A DNA stretch of 64,000 bases, taken from positions 117,231 through 181,230 of the forward strand of contig NZ_QTPO01000010.1 of NCBI RefSeq assembly GCF_003853645.1, read 5' to 3'. The DNA is from Burkholderia sp. Bp9143. GTDB lineage: Bacteria; Pseudomonadota; Gammaproteobacteria; Burkholderiales; Burkholderiaceae. Shown piece after piece: positions 27,521 to 36,562 of this stretch. A program made the translations under genes and the position numbers. The notes beneath the pieces are model-generated. The model worked only from the letters and a program-made list of their open reading frames with translations, did not search any database and was not told the origin of the DNA. Positions within the stretch are counted from its first letter, which is position 1. Every line of letters starts with the position of its first letter.

Positions 27521-28573
27521 TCATGCCCAGATGTCGCCCATCGTAAAGCCGTTGACGAACGGGTCGTCGGGATCGAGCACGTACGTGTTGTAGCCGTAGA
27601 TCCACGAGCGGCCGGAGATCGTCGGCACGACAGCCTGGATGTCGCCGATGCTGGCCCGCTCGACGAGGTTGCCCGTGAACACGGTTCCCAGCACGCCTTC
27701 GTGCCGGAATGGCTGGTTCAGGTCCAGCTGGCCCTTGGCATGCAGGGTGGCCATCTTCGCGGACGTGCCCGTTCCGCACGGGCACCGGTCGACGGCGCCG
27801 GTCCACGTCGCCGGATTGTCGAAGTCGATTGCGCCGCTGGCCACCGTGACGACGTTCTTCCAGTCCGCATTCGGATTGTCCGTCGGACCGGACAGCTGCG
27901 CGATCGTGATGCCGTATCCCGGATAGTGCGGGTGCGCGACGGGCAACTGCTCCTGCGCGGCCTTCAGGATCAGCGCGGAGACCCGGGTGATTTCCCGGCC
28001 GTGCTCGGGCTTCAGTTCGAGGCCCTTGAACTGGCGAACGTCGGCAATCACGTAGAACATGCCGCCCCAGCCCACATCCACCGTGACCTTGCCGAGATGC
28101 GGCACGTCGATGACCTGCTCGATGTGGGCGGCAAACGCCGGCACGTTCCTGAAGGTGACCGACGTGACCTTGCCGTTGCTGCACTCCGCGCGGATACCGA
28201 TCAGTCCCGCCGGCGCTTCGAGCTGGAACTCGGTCACGGGCTCCTGCATCGGGATCATCCCGGTTTCGAGCAGCACGGTTGCAACCGAAATGGTGTTGCC
28301 GCCGCTCATCACCGGATATTCGACCTGCTCCATGATGATGTAGCCCGCCGCCGCATCCGGGTGTTTTGCCGGCACCACCAGATTGCAGCAGAGCGGCGGA
28401 TAGCCGCGCGGCTCCCGGAGCATCAGCATGCGGATCTGGTCGTCGTTCTGCTCGAGCCACTTCATCTGCTCGTAGACCGTGTTGCCCGGGATATGGGGAA
28501 CGCCACCGGTGATCACGCGCATCGGCTCACCCGAGTGAGTCTCGACGGCATGGAAAGTGCGCTTGAAGGTCAT
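27521..28573 (-). CDS. Proline racemase superfamily enzyme (4-hydroxyproline epimerase-like, Ser/Cys active site)
   Basis: A 350-residue proline racemase-fold protein. The first active-site position, normally Cys in MCGH, is Ser90 in VMSGGNT. The second is Cys266 in DRCPCGTGTSA. Family members include 4-hydroxyproline 2-epimerases (usually Cys/Cys, some Ser/Cys) and trans-3-hydroxyproline dehydratases (Cys/Thr). The retained second Cys argues against the dehydratase. The neighbouring pyrroline-2-carboxylate-reductase-type gene and PutA/PruA place it in hydroxyproline or D/L-proline conversion. The exact activity is uncertain. Confidence 0.82.
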   Translation of the reverse strand: MTFKRTFHAVETHSGEPMRVITGGVPHIPGNTVYEQMKWLEQNDDQIRMLMLREPRGYPPLCCNLVVPAKHPDAAAGYIIMEQVEYPVMSGGNTISVATVLLETGMIPMQEPVTEFQLEAPAGLIGIRAECSNGKVTSVTFRNVPAFAAHIEQVIDVPHLGKVTVDVGWGGMFYVIADVRQFKGLELKPEHGREITRVSALILKAAQEQLPVAHPHYPGYGITIAQLSGPTDNPNADWKNVVTVASGAIDFDNPATWTGAVDRCPCGTGTSAKMATLHAKGQLDLNQPFRHEGVLGTVFTGNLVERASIGDIQAVVPTISGRSWIYGYNTYVLDPDDPFVNGFTMGDIWA

Positions 28574-28857
28574 GATCTTCCTGTTTGCCTACGTTCTCTA
28601 CCGACAAGGATCGTGCTCGGCGTTGCGCGAGCGTGTCCGCGCACCGCGCAACGTCGCTCCCACGACCGGACGGCGCTGCTCCGTCCTGGTCATGGTCATC
28701 GATCCGATGAGGCAACATACTCCGGTCGAATGACCGGCCGATCTGATTTAGCCCGGGTTGTGCTGATCATAAGCGCCGCTTAGGCAACCGGCGCAAGGCA
28801 CGATCGGCAGCGGCGCGAAGGTCCGCGGTCCGCCGCGGCGCAATCGGACGGGGAAGA

Positions 28858-29100
28858 TCAGATGTCCTTCATCAACCGAAGCGCGTCGTGAATGGCCGCG
28901 TGCGTATTGCGCGCGGATACGGCGTCGCCGATCCGGAAGCGCGCGAACCGGCCATTCGGGTTTCGATCGACGGCCCGCGGCTTTCCTGCGACGAGGTCGT
29001 CGTAGTCGACCGCGCCGAGGTTGCGCGATTGCGGTTTCAGCGCGAAATAGAGTTCGTCGGACGGCACGGTTCGCCGCTGCAACGCCGCCCGGTCGACACG
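28858..29100 (-). pseudogene. C-terminal remnant of a DgcA/StcD-type NADH:flavin oxidoreductase
   Basis: 81 in-frame codons ending at a stop encode the C-terminal end of the dimethylglycine/N-methylproline demethylase family (normally about 680 residues). Hallmarks are PSDELYFALKPQSRNLGAVD and RFRIGDAVSARNTHAAIHDA, followed by LRLMKDI. The fragment begins on the base next to the stop codon of the talarate dehydratase gene, so the other roughly 600 residues are absent at a sharp junction. There is no start codon with a ribosome-binding site. It is interpreted as a gene destroyed when the neighbouring sugar-acid module arrived or by a deletion. The relationship is from memory of the family. Confidence 0.8.
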
Positions 29101-30261
29101 TCAAGCCCGAGTTCCGACTTCCGCCTCTTCGGCCGTCCAGCCTGCGACACGCTCGCTGAGCGTCAGCCCCAGCCCCGGACGCGTCGGCACGATCATCCTG
29201 CCGTCGCGCGTCTCGAGCCGTTCATTGAACAGCGGTTCGAGCCATTCGAAATGCTCGACCCACGGCTCGCGCGCATAGCACGCAGCGAGATGCACATGCA
29301 GTTCCATCGCGAAGTGCGGGGCCAGCATCAGTCCCGCATGATCGGCGAGTGTCGCCACCTTGAGGAACGGCGTGATGCCGCCCACGCGCGGCGCATCCGG
29401 CATCAGGTAATCGGCCGCGCGCAAGCGAATGAATTCCCAATGTTCGGACACGCTGGTCAGCATCTCGCCGGTCGCGATCGGCGTGTCGAACTGCGCGGCG
29501 AGTGCCGCATGACCTTCGGCGTCGTAGCAGTCGAGCGGCTCCTCGATCCAGACCAGGTTGAACTGCTCGAACGTGCGGCACATGCGCTGCGCGGTGGGCC
29601 GGTCCCACTGCTGGTTCGCATCGACCATCAACGGGAACGCGTCGCCCAGATGCTTGCGCACGGTCTGCACACGATGGATATCCAGCGCGCAATCCGGCTG
29701 GCCGACCTTGAGCTTGATGCCGCCGATGCCCTTCTCGCGCGACGCGTCCGTATTGATCAGCAACTGATCGAGCGGCGTATGCAGGAAACCGCCTGACGTG
29801 TTGTAGCAGCGCACCGAATCGCGGTGCGCGCCGAGCAACTTTGCCAGCGACAGGTTCGCCCGCTTCGCCTTCAAGTCCCACAGCGCGACGTCGAATGCAC
29901 CGATCGCCTGCGCCGCCATCCCGCTGCGTCCGACCGACGCACCGGCCCACGCGAGCTTGTCCCACAGGCGCGCGATGTCGCTCGGGTCCTCGCCGATCAG
30001 CGTCGGCGCGATCTCCTTCGCGTGGGCGAACTGACCGGGGCCGCCCGCCCGCTTCGAGTAGCTGAAGCCGAGGCCCCGATGACCGTCGGCCGTTTCGATC
30101 TCGACGAACAGGATCGCGATTTCCGTCATCGGCTTCTGCCGCCCGGTCAGCACTTTGGCGTCGCTGATCGGGTTGGCCAGCGGCAGGAACGTCGACGCGA
30201 CGCGAACCCACTTGATCCGGTCGTTCGACGCGGCGCAGACGAGGGAAGACGAGGTATTCAT
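29101..30261 (-). CDS. L-talarate/galactarate dehydratase, enolase superfamily
   Basis: A 386-residue mandelate-racemase-group enzyme that dehydrates C6 aldaric acids. Catalytic KxK is Lys183/Lys185 (GIKLKVGQ), the metal ligands are Asp214, Glu240 and Glu266 (VDANQQW, WIEEPL, TGEML), and the general base is His316 (APHFAMELHVHL). DAKVLTGRQKP, GFSYSKRAGG, AGASVGRSGMA and NTSGGFLHTPLDQ recall the Salmonella talarate/galactarate dehydratase closely. It is 43 bp downstream of an ACS-type permease gene, and a LacI regulator diverges from that permease, a standard sugar-acid uptake module. The start has AAAGGG upstream. Confidence 0.85.
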   Translation of the reverse strand: MNTSSSLVCAASNDRIKWVRVASTFLPLANPISDAKVLTGRQKPMTEIAILFVEIETADGHRGLGFSYSKRAGGPGQFAHAKEIAPTLIGEDPSDIARLWDKLAWAGASVGRSGMAAQAIGAFDVALWDLKAKRANLSLAKLLGAHRDSVRCYNTSGGFLHTPLDQLLINTDASREKGIGGIKLKVGQPDCALDIHRVQTVRKHLGDAFPLMVDANQQWDRPTAQRMCRTFEQFNLVWIEEPLDCYDAEGHAALAAQFDTPIATGEMLTSVSEHWEFIRLRAADYLMPDAPRVGGITPFLKVATLADHAGLMLAPHFAMELHVHLAACYAREPWVEHFEWLEPLFNERLETRDGRMIVPTRPGLGLTLSERVAGWTAEEAEVGTRA

Positions 30262-30303
30262 GGAGATGCCCTTTGGCGAGAGAAATTCGATACGTGAAGT
30301 CGT

Positions 30304-31674
30304 TCAGCTGCCGCGCGTCGGCTTCAGCGACACCGGCACGGCCCCGCCTTCAGCGCCAGCATCGGACTCGGCTGCAGGGTCCTCGATCCGCTCGAGCCTG
30401 CCGACGATGAACAGATACGAGAACGCGCCCAGCAGCGAGAGCGCCCCGACATACGTGAGCGCGACTTCGAACGTGCCGGTGCGCTTGATCATCCAGCCGA
30501 TCGCAAGCGGCGTGACGATGCTCGCGAGATTGCCGCACAAATTGAAGATGCCGCCGCTGATACCCATCGCGTGCTTCGGCGACACGTCGCCGACGATGCA
30601 CCACCCGAGGTTGCCGACGCCTTTCGCGAAGAACGCGATGGACATCACCAGGATGACGATCGTGGTCGAGTGCACGTAGTTCGCCGCGACGATCGTGCTG
30701 GACAGCACGAGACCGCTGATGATCGGCGTCTTGCGCGCGGCGGTGAGGCTGAAGCCGCGCTTGAGCATCCAGTCGGACCACAGCCCGCCGATCAGGCCGC
30801 CGACGCACCCGGCAATCGCGGGCACCGATGCGACGAGCCCGACCTTGAGGATCGACATGCCCTTCGCTTCGATCAGGTAGGTCGGAAACCAGGTGAGGAA
30901 GAACCACGTGATCGACGTGAGGCAGAACTGGCCGATATAGACGCCGATCATCATCCGGTTGGCCGCGATCGCGCCGACCTCGCGCCATTTGAACGGCCGC
31001 GGGCTGTCGCCCATCGTCGGCAGCCCGCCGCCGGAGGCGATGTAGTCGAGCTCCGCCGCATTCACGCGGTGGTCGCGCTGCGGCTCCCGTACCGACTTCA
31101 GCCACCAGAGCCCGATCAGCACCCCGACCGCCCCCGTCGTGAAGAACACGTAGTGCCAGCCCCAGCGGCTGACCGTATAGGTCATCACCGGCGTGAACAC
31201 GGCCAGCGCGAAATACTGCGCGAGCTGGAAGATCGACGTCGCGAGCCCGCGCTCCGCGTTCGGAAACCACATCACCGTGAGCCGGCTGTTGCACGGGAAC
31301 GCCGGCGACTCGGCCACCCCCATCAGGAATCGCAGTGCGAACAACGCCGCGAATGCGGACGCGAACAGGTGAACGTAGCCTTGCAGGAACGTGAGCGCCG
31401 ACCACGCGATCAGGCTCGCGCCGAGCACGAGCCGCGCGCCGAAACGATCGAGAATCAGCCCGCCAGGAATCTGCAGCGCGGTGTAGGCCCAGCCAAACGC
31501 CGAGAATGCGATCCCCATCGTGAGCGCGTCGAAGCCCAGCTCGTGACGCATGCCGGGCGCCGCAATCGACAACGTCGCCCGGTCGACGTAGTTGAACACC
31601 GTGACGATGAAGATCATCGCGAGGATGAACCATCGGACGTTGGTTCGCCTGCCGGCGCGCTGGTCGGTTGCCAC
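30304..31674 (-). CDS. MFS transporter, anion:cation symporter family (sugar acid permease)
   Basis: A 456-residue permease with 12 membrane helices of the ACS family (GudP/phthalate/tartrate permeases). WFILAMIFIVTVFNYVDRAT at the N terminus and GWAYTALQIPGG near residue 63 are hallmarks. It begins with GTG at 31674, with AAGGAG six bases upstream. It is the first gene of a two-gene unit with the talarate/galactarate dehydratase, so it probably imports an aldarate. A perfect LacI-type operator lies 53 bp upstream. Confidence 0.9.
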   Translation of the reverse strand: MATDQRAGRRTNVRWFILAMIFIVTVFNYVDRATLSIAAPGMRHELGFDALTMGIAFSAFGWAYTALQIPGGLILDRFGARLVLGASLIAWSALTFLQGYVHLFASAFAALFALRFLMGVAESPAFPCNSRLTVMWFPNAERGLATSIFQLAQYFALAVFTPVMTYTVSRWGWHYVFFTTGAVGVLIGLWWLKSVREPQRDHRVNAAELDYIASGGGLPTMGDSPRPFKWREVGAIAANRMMIGVYIGQFCLTSITWFFLTWFPTYLIEAKGMSILKVGLVASVPAIAGCVGGLIGGLWSDWMLKRGFSLTAARKTPIISGLVLSSTIVAANYVHSTTIVILVMSIAFFAKGVGNLGWCIVGDVSPKHAMGISGGIFNLCGNLASIVTPLAIGWMIKRTGTFEVALTYVGALSLLGAFSYLFIVGRLERIEDPAAESDAGAEGGAVPVSLKPTRGS

Positions 31675-31726
31675 TGTCGTCTCCTTGATGTTCGTTGCAT
31701 CTCGTGTTGGTGAACAGGATCATACA

Positions 31727-31742
31727 ATGATTGCGCAATCAT
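31727..31742. promoter_or_regulatory. LacI-family operator
   Basis: ATGATTGCGCAATCAT is a perfect 16-bp palindrome with a central CG, the standard geometry for LacI/GntR-family repressors. It lies between the permease gene (start 31674) and the LacI gene (start 31881) and probably controls the module. Confidence 0.82.
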
Positions 31743-31880
31743 CATCGTTTACACCGACATTGGCGCCCGCGAGTTCCGGCCCCATTCCCGGCGACGACCG
31801 GCTTCATGCTCTAATGCCGATCTGGTGCCGGGCCCCGCCCGCCGTCACGGACGACATGGAAATAGCCCAACGCAGGACGC

Positions 31881-32933
31881 ATGGAGATGGCAAGAAAGAA
31901 CGAAAGCCGGTCGGCCGCCGGCGCAGACACGAGTGGAAGCGTGACGCTGATCGATGTGGCACGGGTCGCGGGCGTCGCGCCGATGACCGTGTCGCGTGCG
32001 CTCAATCGTCCGGAGCTGGTTCGCGGCGACACGCAGAAGAAGGTGCTCGATGCCGTTCGCGCGACCGGCTACGTACCCAACCTGCTCGCAGGCGGCCTCG
32101 CGAGCAATCGAAGCCGGCTCGTGGCCATCCTGCTGCCGACGATCGCGAACTCGATTTTCGCCGACACGGTCCAGGCAATCATGGACGGCCTGTCGACGTC
32201 GGGGTACCAGACGCTGCTCGGCCTGACCGCCTATTCGAAGGCGCGCGAAGAGGCGCTGGTCGAAGCGCTTCTCGGGCGAAGGCCCGACGGCATCGTGCTG
32301 GCGGGCACGAGCCATACGAGGGCGACGATCAAGCGGCTGTCGAAAGCGAACATTCCCGTCGTCGAAATCTGGGACCTGACCGATAAACCGATCGACATGA
32401 TGATCGGGTTCTCGCACGAACAGGTCGGCGCCGGAGTCGCGCGCCATCTGGTCGGCAAGGGATACAAGCGCTTCGGCATCATCTCGGTCGACGATCCGCG
32501 CGGCTTGCGACGGTGCGAAAGCCTGAAGCTCGAGCTGGCCCGGCAAGGTATCGCGCCGCCCGCGTTCGAAATCCTGCCGGCGCCGGCGACCTTGCAGGCC
32601 GGTCGCGAGGGCCTCGGCAGGATGCTGGCCGCTGCATCGCCGGATGTGGTCGTCTGCAGCTCGGATACGCTCGCGCAAGGCGTGCTCGCCGAAGCTGCCA
32701 GCCGACGGCTCGATGTGCCGGGCGACATCGCGGTGATGGGTTTCGGCGATCTGTCGACCGCCGCGCACGTCTACCCGTCGTTGTCGACGGTGCGCGTCGA
32801 CGGCAGGACGATCGGCATGAAGACGGCCGAGGCGCTGCTCGCGCGCTTCGCGGCGGATTCAAGGCCCGATGCGCCGAAGAGCAAGGTACGCATCGATACG
32901 GGTTTCACGATCATCGATCGGGACAGCGCGTGA
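31881..32933 (+). CDS. LacI family transcriptional regulator, GntR-like
   Basis: A 350-residue LacI protein. The N-terminal HTH and hinge helix lie at about residues 20-75 (LIDVARVAGVAPMTVSRALN, then PNLLAGGLASNRS), and the periplasmic-binding-fold effector domain at about 80-345. It is divergent from the permease/dehydratase unit across the operator at 31727-31742. A sugar acid inducer (talarate, galactarate or a product) is the natural expectation. ATGs at 31881 and 31887 are both possible; AGGA at 31874 is better spaced for the second. Confidence 0.9.
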   Translation: MEMARKNESRSAAGADTSGSVTLIDVARVAGVAPMTVSRALNRPELVRGDTQKKVLDAVRATGYVPNLLAGGLASNRSRLVAILLPTIANSIFADTVQAIMDGLSTSGYQTLLGLTAYSKAREEALVEALLGRRPDGIVLAGTSHTRATIKRLSKANIPVVEIWDLTDKPIDMMIGFSHEQVGAGVARHLVGKGYKRFGIISVDDPRGLRRCESLKLELARQGIAPPAFEILPAPATLQAGREGLGRMLAAASPDVVVCSSDTLAQGVLAEAASRRLDVPGDIAVMGFGDLSTAAHVYPSLSTVRVDGRTIGMKTAEALLARFAADSRPDAPKSKVRIDTGFTIIDRDSA

Positions 32934-32972
32934 TATGCGTGAACGGCCGACGCGACACGCTTTATCGACGCT

Positions 32973-34010
32973 TCAGGCCGCCAGCCCCGCCGACGAAGCC
33001 CCCGGGACATCGGGATTGAACCGTGTCATGCAGTTCAGATCGAGCGCGCGAATCTGCTCGGTCATGAAGTCGACGAAGATGCGGATGCGCGTCGGCAGAT
33101 GTTGCCGGCTCAGATAGCAGATGTAGTGGCCGCGATCCTCAGGCACATGCTTCGCCAGCGCGACGACCAGTTCGTTCGACGCGAGATGGTCGCGTATCTG
33201 GTAGCCAGCCATCTGCGCGATGCCCGACCCGTTCAGCACCGCGCGCAACACCAGATCCGTGTCGTTGAACGTGAGGCGCGACGTCGGCAGGTACTTTTGC
33301 ACGCGGCCGTCGACATTGAACTCCCATTCGAAGACGCGACCGCTGGCAAAACGGAAATTGATGCACTTGTGCTGGCCGAGATCCTCCAGGCTCTTCGGGA
33401 GCCCGTGCCTGGCCACATACGACGGTGCCGCGCAGAGCGCCAACTGCATCGGAATCAGTTGCCGGGCAATGATGCTGGAGTCCTCGATGCGGCCATTGCG
33501 GAACGACACGTCGATCCGTTCCGACACCAGGTCGAGCGGCCGGTCGTCGAGCAACAGGTCGATGACGATGTCGGGGTAGGCCTCCGCGAACGTTTCCAGC
33601 AGCGGTGCGACGATCTTCCTGCCGAACCCCACCGCCGAGCTGATACGAATGAGGCCGCGCGGCGGCCCCTGTCGCAACTCAAGCATGTCGTTCATGGCTT
33701 CGACGATCTGTGCCACGCCCTGATGGCAGTTCTCGAAGAATCGCTGGCCTTCGCAAGTCAGTTCGGTCGTGCGCGTGGTCCGCTGGAACAGCCGCGTACT
33801 CAACTGCGCCTCCAGCTTCTGGACGTTCCGGCTCACGGCCGGCCGGCCGACGCCAAGCAGTTCGGCAGCCTTGGTGAAACTCCCCTCGCTCGCCACTGCG
33901 ACGAATGCAAGGATGCCCGCATAGCTCGCACCGAAGCTCGCGGACAGTGCATCGGCGCGACCCGCCAGGTCGTGCCGAACGCCATGCTCCGATGGTTCCG
34001 ATTGATTCAT
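32973..34010 (-). CDS. LysR family transcriptional regulator
   Basis: A LysR regulator of about 345 residues, CrgA-like. The HTH is near residues 33-90 (ILAFVAVASEGSFTKAAELLG, split as VGRPAVSRNVQKLEAQL) and the effector domain starts GLIRISSAVGFGRKIVAP. The ATG at 34010 (MNQSEPSEHG) is chosen; the frame is open further upstream without a better site. It is convergent with the LacI gene and lies downstream of the SDR gene on the same strand, its likely target or a neighbour in function. Confidence 0.87.
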   Translation of the reverse strand: MNQSEPSEHGVRHDLAGRADALSASFGASYAGILAFVAVASEGSFTKAAELLGVGRPAVSRNVQKLEAQLSTRLFQRTTRTTELTCEGQRFFENCHQGVAQIVEAMNDMLELRQGPPRGLIRISSAVGFGRKIVAPLLETFAEAYPDIVIDLLLDDRPLDLVSERIDVSFRNGRIEDSSIIARQLIPMQLALCAAPSYVARHGLPKSLEDLGQHKCINFRFASGRVFEWEFNVDGRVQKYLPTSRLTFNDTDLVLRAVLNGSGIAQMAGYQIRDHLASNELVVALAKHVPEDRGHYICYLSRQHLPTRIRIFVDFMTEQIRALDLNCMTRFNPDVPGASSAGLAA

Positions 34011-34094
34011 TTCCGCTGCCCCCAACGCATGCCGCTCATTCCGACTGTCCGTCGCCGGCCTGCGCCGGCGCACCGCCAAATGTGCGAACGCGAA

Positions 34095-34838
34095 TCAGAT
34101 TTCTGCGAGCCATTGGTCGAGACTGATGCGGCCAAGCCGCGCAGGCCCAAGCGGTACCAGCGATTTTTCCTCGACGCGACCACCGTAGTAACGTGCATCG
34201 CGATCGGTCACGACCGCGCGCGTGTCGCCGACCGACTTCAGATAGCGCGCGACGATCTCCGCGAACGGCGCGCGATCCGGGCCCGCGATCTCGACCGTGC
34301 CGTTCAGCGGCCCGGCGAGCGCGATTTGCGCGACGAGCGCCGACACGTCTTCCGCGGCGATCGGCTGAAACAGCCCATCACCGATCCGGACCGTGCCGTC
34401 TTGCGTGCCGAAATCCGCGATGCCGCCGATGAATTCCATGAATTGCGTCGCGCGCACGATCGTGTACGGCACGCCCGCCTCCTCGATCGCCTGTTCCTGC
34501 GCGACCTTGGCCGCGAAATAGCCGTTCTCCGGCATGCGGTCGCAGCCGACGATCGACAGCGCAACGTGATGGCGCACGCCCGCGGCCACCTCGGCCTTGC
34601 CGAGATTACGCGCCGACGTGCGGAAAAAGTCCAGCACCGCCTGCGGTTCCCACGACGGCGCATTCGCCACGTCCACGACGACGTCCGCGTCCGTCAATGC
34701 GTCGGTCAGGCCTTCGCCCGTGATGGTGTTGACGCCGGTGCGCGGCGATGCGGCCAGCGCCTGATGGCCCGCTTCCCCGAGCAGCGTGACGACCCGCGAG
34801 CCGATCAGGCCCGAACCGCCGATGACAACGATCTTCAT
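34095..34838 (-). CDS. NmrA-like SDR family NAD(P)-binding oxidoreductase
   Basis: A 247-residue atypical short-chain dehydrogenase. It starts MKIVVIGGSGLIGSRVVTLL with the GGSGLIG nucleotide motif, and HHVALSIVGCDR and PYTIVRATQFMEF are typical of the NmrA/azoreductase-like subgroup. AGGAGA lies before the ATG at 34838. It diverges from a MocR regulator across a short region with direct repeats, so it is the likely target of that regulator. The substrate is unknown. Confidence 0.86.
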   Translation of the reverse strand: MKIVVIGGSGLIGSRVVTLLGEAGHQALAASPRTGVNTITGEGLTDALTDADVVVDVANAPSWEPQAVLDFFRTSARNLGKAEVAAGVRHHVALSIVGCDRMPENGYFAAKVAQEQAIEEAGVPYTIVRATQFMEFIGGIADFGTQDGTVRIGDGLFQPIAAEDVSALVAQIALAGPLNGTVEIAGPDRAPFAEIVARYLKSVGDTRAVVTDRDARYYGGRVEEKSLVPLGPARLGRISLDQWLAEI

Positions 34839-34955
34839 CGCAAAATCTCCTGACGAATGGATTGCATTGGAATGCGAAGCGGATGTGACGGATACCGGAT
34901 CCGGTGAAGGCGGCCATGACCGTCGCATCACGTGGCGCAATTGTGGAAGAATCAT

Positions 34956-35005
34956 GTCCTATCCATAAGTGCCAAGAATCGTCGATCGGACTAGTCCATG
35001 CCATA
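34956..35005. promoter_or_regulatory. Direct repeat pair in the SDR/MocR intergenic region
   Basis: GTCCTATCCATA (34956-34967) and GTCCATGCCATA (34994-35005) share 9 of 12 bases and start 38 bp apart. A GGACTAGTCC palindrome (34988-34997) overlaps the second. MocR/GabR regulators bind direct repeats, so this is a candidate site for the product of the adjacent gene. Confidence 0.5.
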
Positions 35006-35032
35006 TCTGTTCGCGTTACCCGGGAGATCGCG

Positions 35033-36562
35033 ATGTCCACGCAAACGCCCCCGCTGACCATCGAAATCGACCGGCACCACCAGTTGCCCGTCTATCTGCA
35101 GATTTGCGAGCGGTTCAGGGCCGCGATCGCCGCCGGTCACCTGCGCCCCGGCGATCGCGTGCCCGCGCTGCGCGGTCTGGCGACGCAACTGAACACGGCG
35201 CGCGGCACCGTCGAGCAGGCTTATACGATCCTGGTCGACGAGGGATACCTGCAAATGCGCGGCGCGGCGGGCACGTTCGTGTCGCCGTCCCTGCCGATCG
35301 CGCTGACCCGCGCGGCGCCCGCGCGAGGCGGCGCACCGGCGGCGCACGCCGAAGCCACCGGCCCCGCCGGCCCGCGCCAGGAGGCGGGCCTCTCGCGCGA
35401 CGATCCGCCGCCACGGCGCCCGCAGCCGATCGCCGTCGCGATGAGCGGCGAGCCGCGCCCGCTGCAACCGGGGCTCCCCGCGCTCGATGCGTTCCCGCGC
35501 AAGGTCTGGCACCGGCTCGTGTCGCTGCGTGCGCGCAGCTGCGACCGCGCGCTGCTGGGCTACCCGAATCCGGCCGGTTACCGGCCGCTGCGCGAACACA
35601 TCGCGACCTATCTGACCCTGTCGCGCGGCGTCACCTGCGTGCCGGAACAGGTGTTCGTCACCGGCGGCTACCGCGCGACGCTCGAACTCGTGCTGCGCAG
35701 CCTCGCACGCGCGAACGACCGTGTGTGGTTCGAGGATCCCGGCTATCTGCTCGCCCGCGGCTTCCTGTCCGAGACCGGCGTGCAACTCGTCCCGGTGCCG
35801 GTGGACGCCGACGGGATCGACGTCGGGCGCGGCCTGCAGCTGGACCCGCACGCGCGCTTCGCGCTCGTGACACCGTCGCATCAGAGCCCGCTCGGGCATA
35901 CGCTGTCGCTTTCCCGTCGCATCGCTTTGCTGGACTGGGCCGAAAAGACGTCCGGCTGGATCGTCGAGGACGACTACGACAGCGAGTTTCGCTATCTCGG
36001 CCGTCCGCTGCCGGCGTTGAAGAGCCTCGACCGGCGGGATCACGTGATCTACTGCAGCACCTTCAGCAAGGCGATGTACCCCGGTTTGCGGCTCGCCTAC
36101 GCGGTCGTGCCGGAACGCGCCGTGGAGCGCGTCGAACGCGTGGCATGCAGCATGAATGCCGGTTCGCCGACACTCCTGCAGGCGGCCCTGGCCGATTTCA
36201 TCGAGCAGGGGCACTTTGCCCGGCATCTGAAGCGCATGCGCACGCTGTACGGCGAGCGCCGCATGCTGATCGTGCATGCGTTGCGGCAGGCGTTCGGCGA
36301 ACGGCTGATCGTCGAATTGCCGGAGGGCGGCATTCAGTTCGCGGTGCGGTTCGCAGAGGGGCCCGACGGGCCGGTCGACGATGTGGCCGTTGCCGCGCGT
36401 GCCCGCGACGCGGGCATCGCGGTCCTGCCGCTATCGATCTGGTATTCGAACAGCCACACGGAGCAAACGCCGCGCGGGCTCATCATCGGGTTCGCGAACA
36501 TCGCCGATGCGGACGAAGCGCGACGTCATGCCAAAACGCTGCGCGCCTGTCTGGATCGCTGA
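35033..36562 (+). CDS. MocR/PdxR family regulator (GntR HTH fused to aminotransferase fold)
   Basis: A 509-residue chimeric regulator. The winged HTH occupies about residues 15-85 (LPVYLQICERFRAAIAAGHL, PGDRVPALRGLA). A low-complexity Ala/Pro/Arg linker (about 90-130) leads to a fold-type I aminotransferase domain (about 140-505) with the PLP lysine in STFSKAMYPGLRLAY. It probably senses PLP or an amino compound. GGGAG precedes the ATG at 35033, which also begins the HTH at the usual point. It diverges from the SDR gene. Confidence 0.9.
   Translation: MSTQTPPLTIEIDRHHQLPVYLQICERFRAAIAAGHLRPGDRVPALRGLATQLNTARGTVEQAYTILVDEGYLQMRGAAGTFVSPSLPIALTRAAPARGGAPAAHAEATGPAGPRQEAGLSRDDPPPRRPQPIAVAMSGEPRPLQPGLPALDAFPRKVWHRLVSLRARSCDRALLGYPNPAGYRPLREHIATYLTLSRGVTCVPEQVFVTGGYRATLELVLRSLARANDRVWFEDPGYLLARGFLSETGVQLVPVPVDADGIDVGRGLQLDPHARFALVTPSHQSPLGHTLSLSRRIALLDWAEKTSGWIVEDDYDSEFRYLGRPLPALKSLDRRDHVIYCSTFSKAMYPGLRLAYAVVPERAVERVERVACSMNAGSPTLLQAALADFIEQGHFARHLKRMRTLYGERRMLIVHALRQAFGERLIVELPEGGIQFAVRFAEGPDGPVDDVAVAARARDAGIAVLPLSIWYSNSHTEQTPRGLIIGFANIADADEARRHAKTLRACLDR

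Noticed and set aside
28858..29082. Free-standing 74-residue gene starting at an internal TTG
   Set aside because: Its similarity begins upstream of that TTG and is cut at the neighbouring stop codon; it matches only the tail of a much larger family protein.
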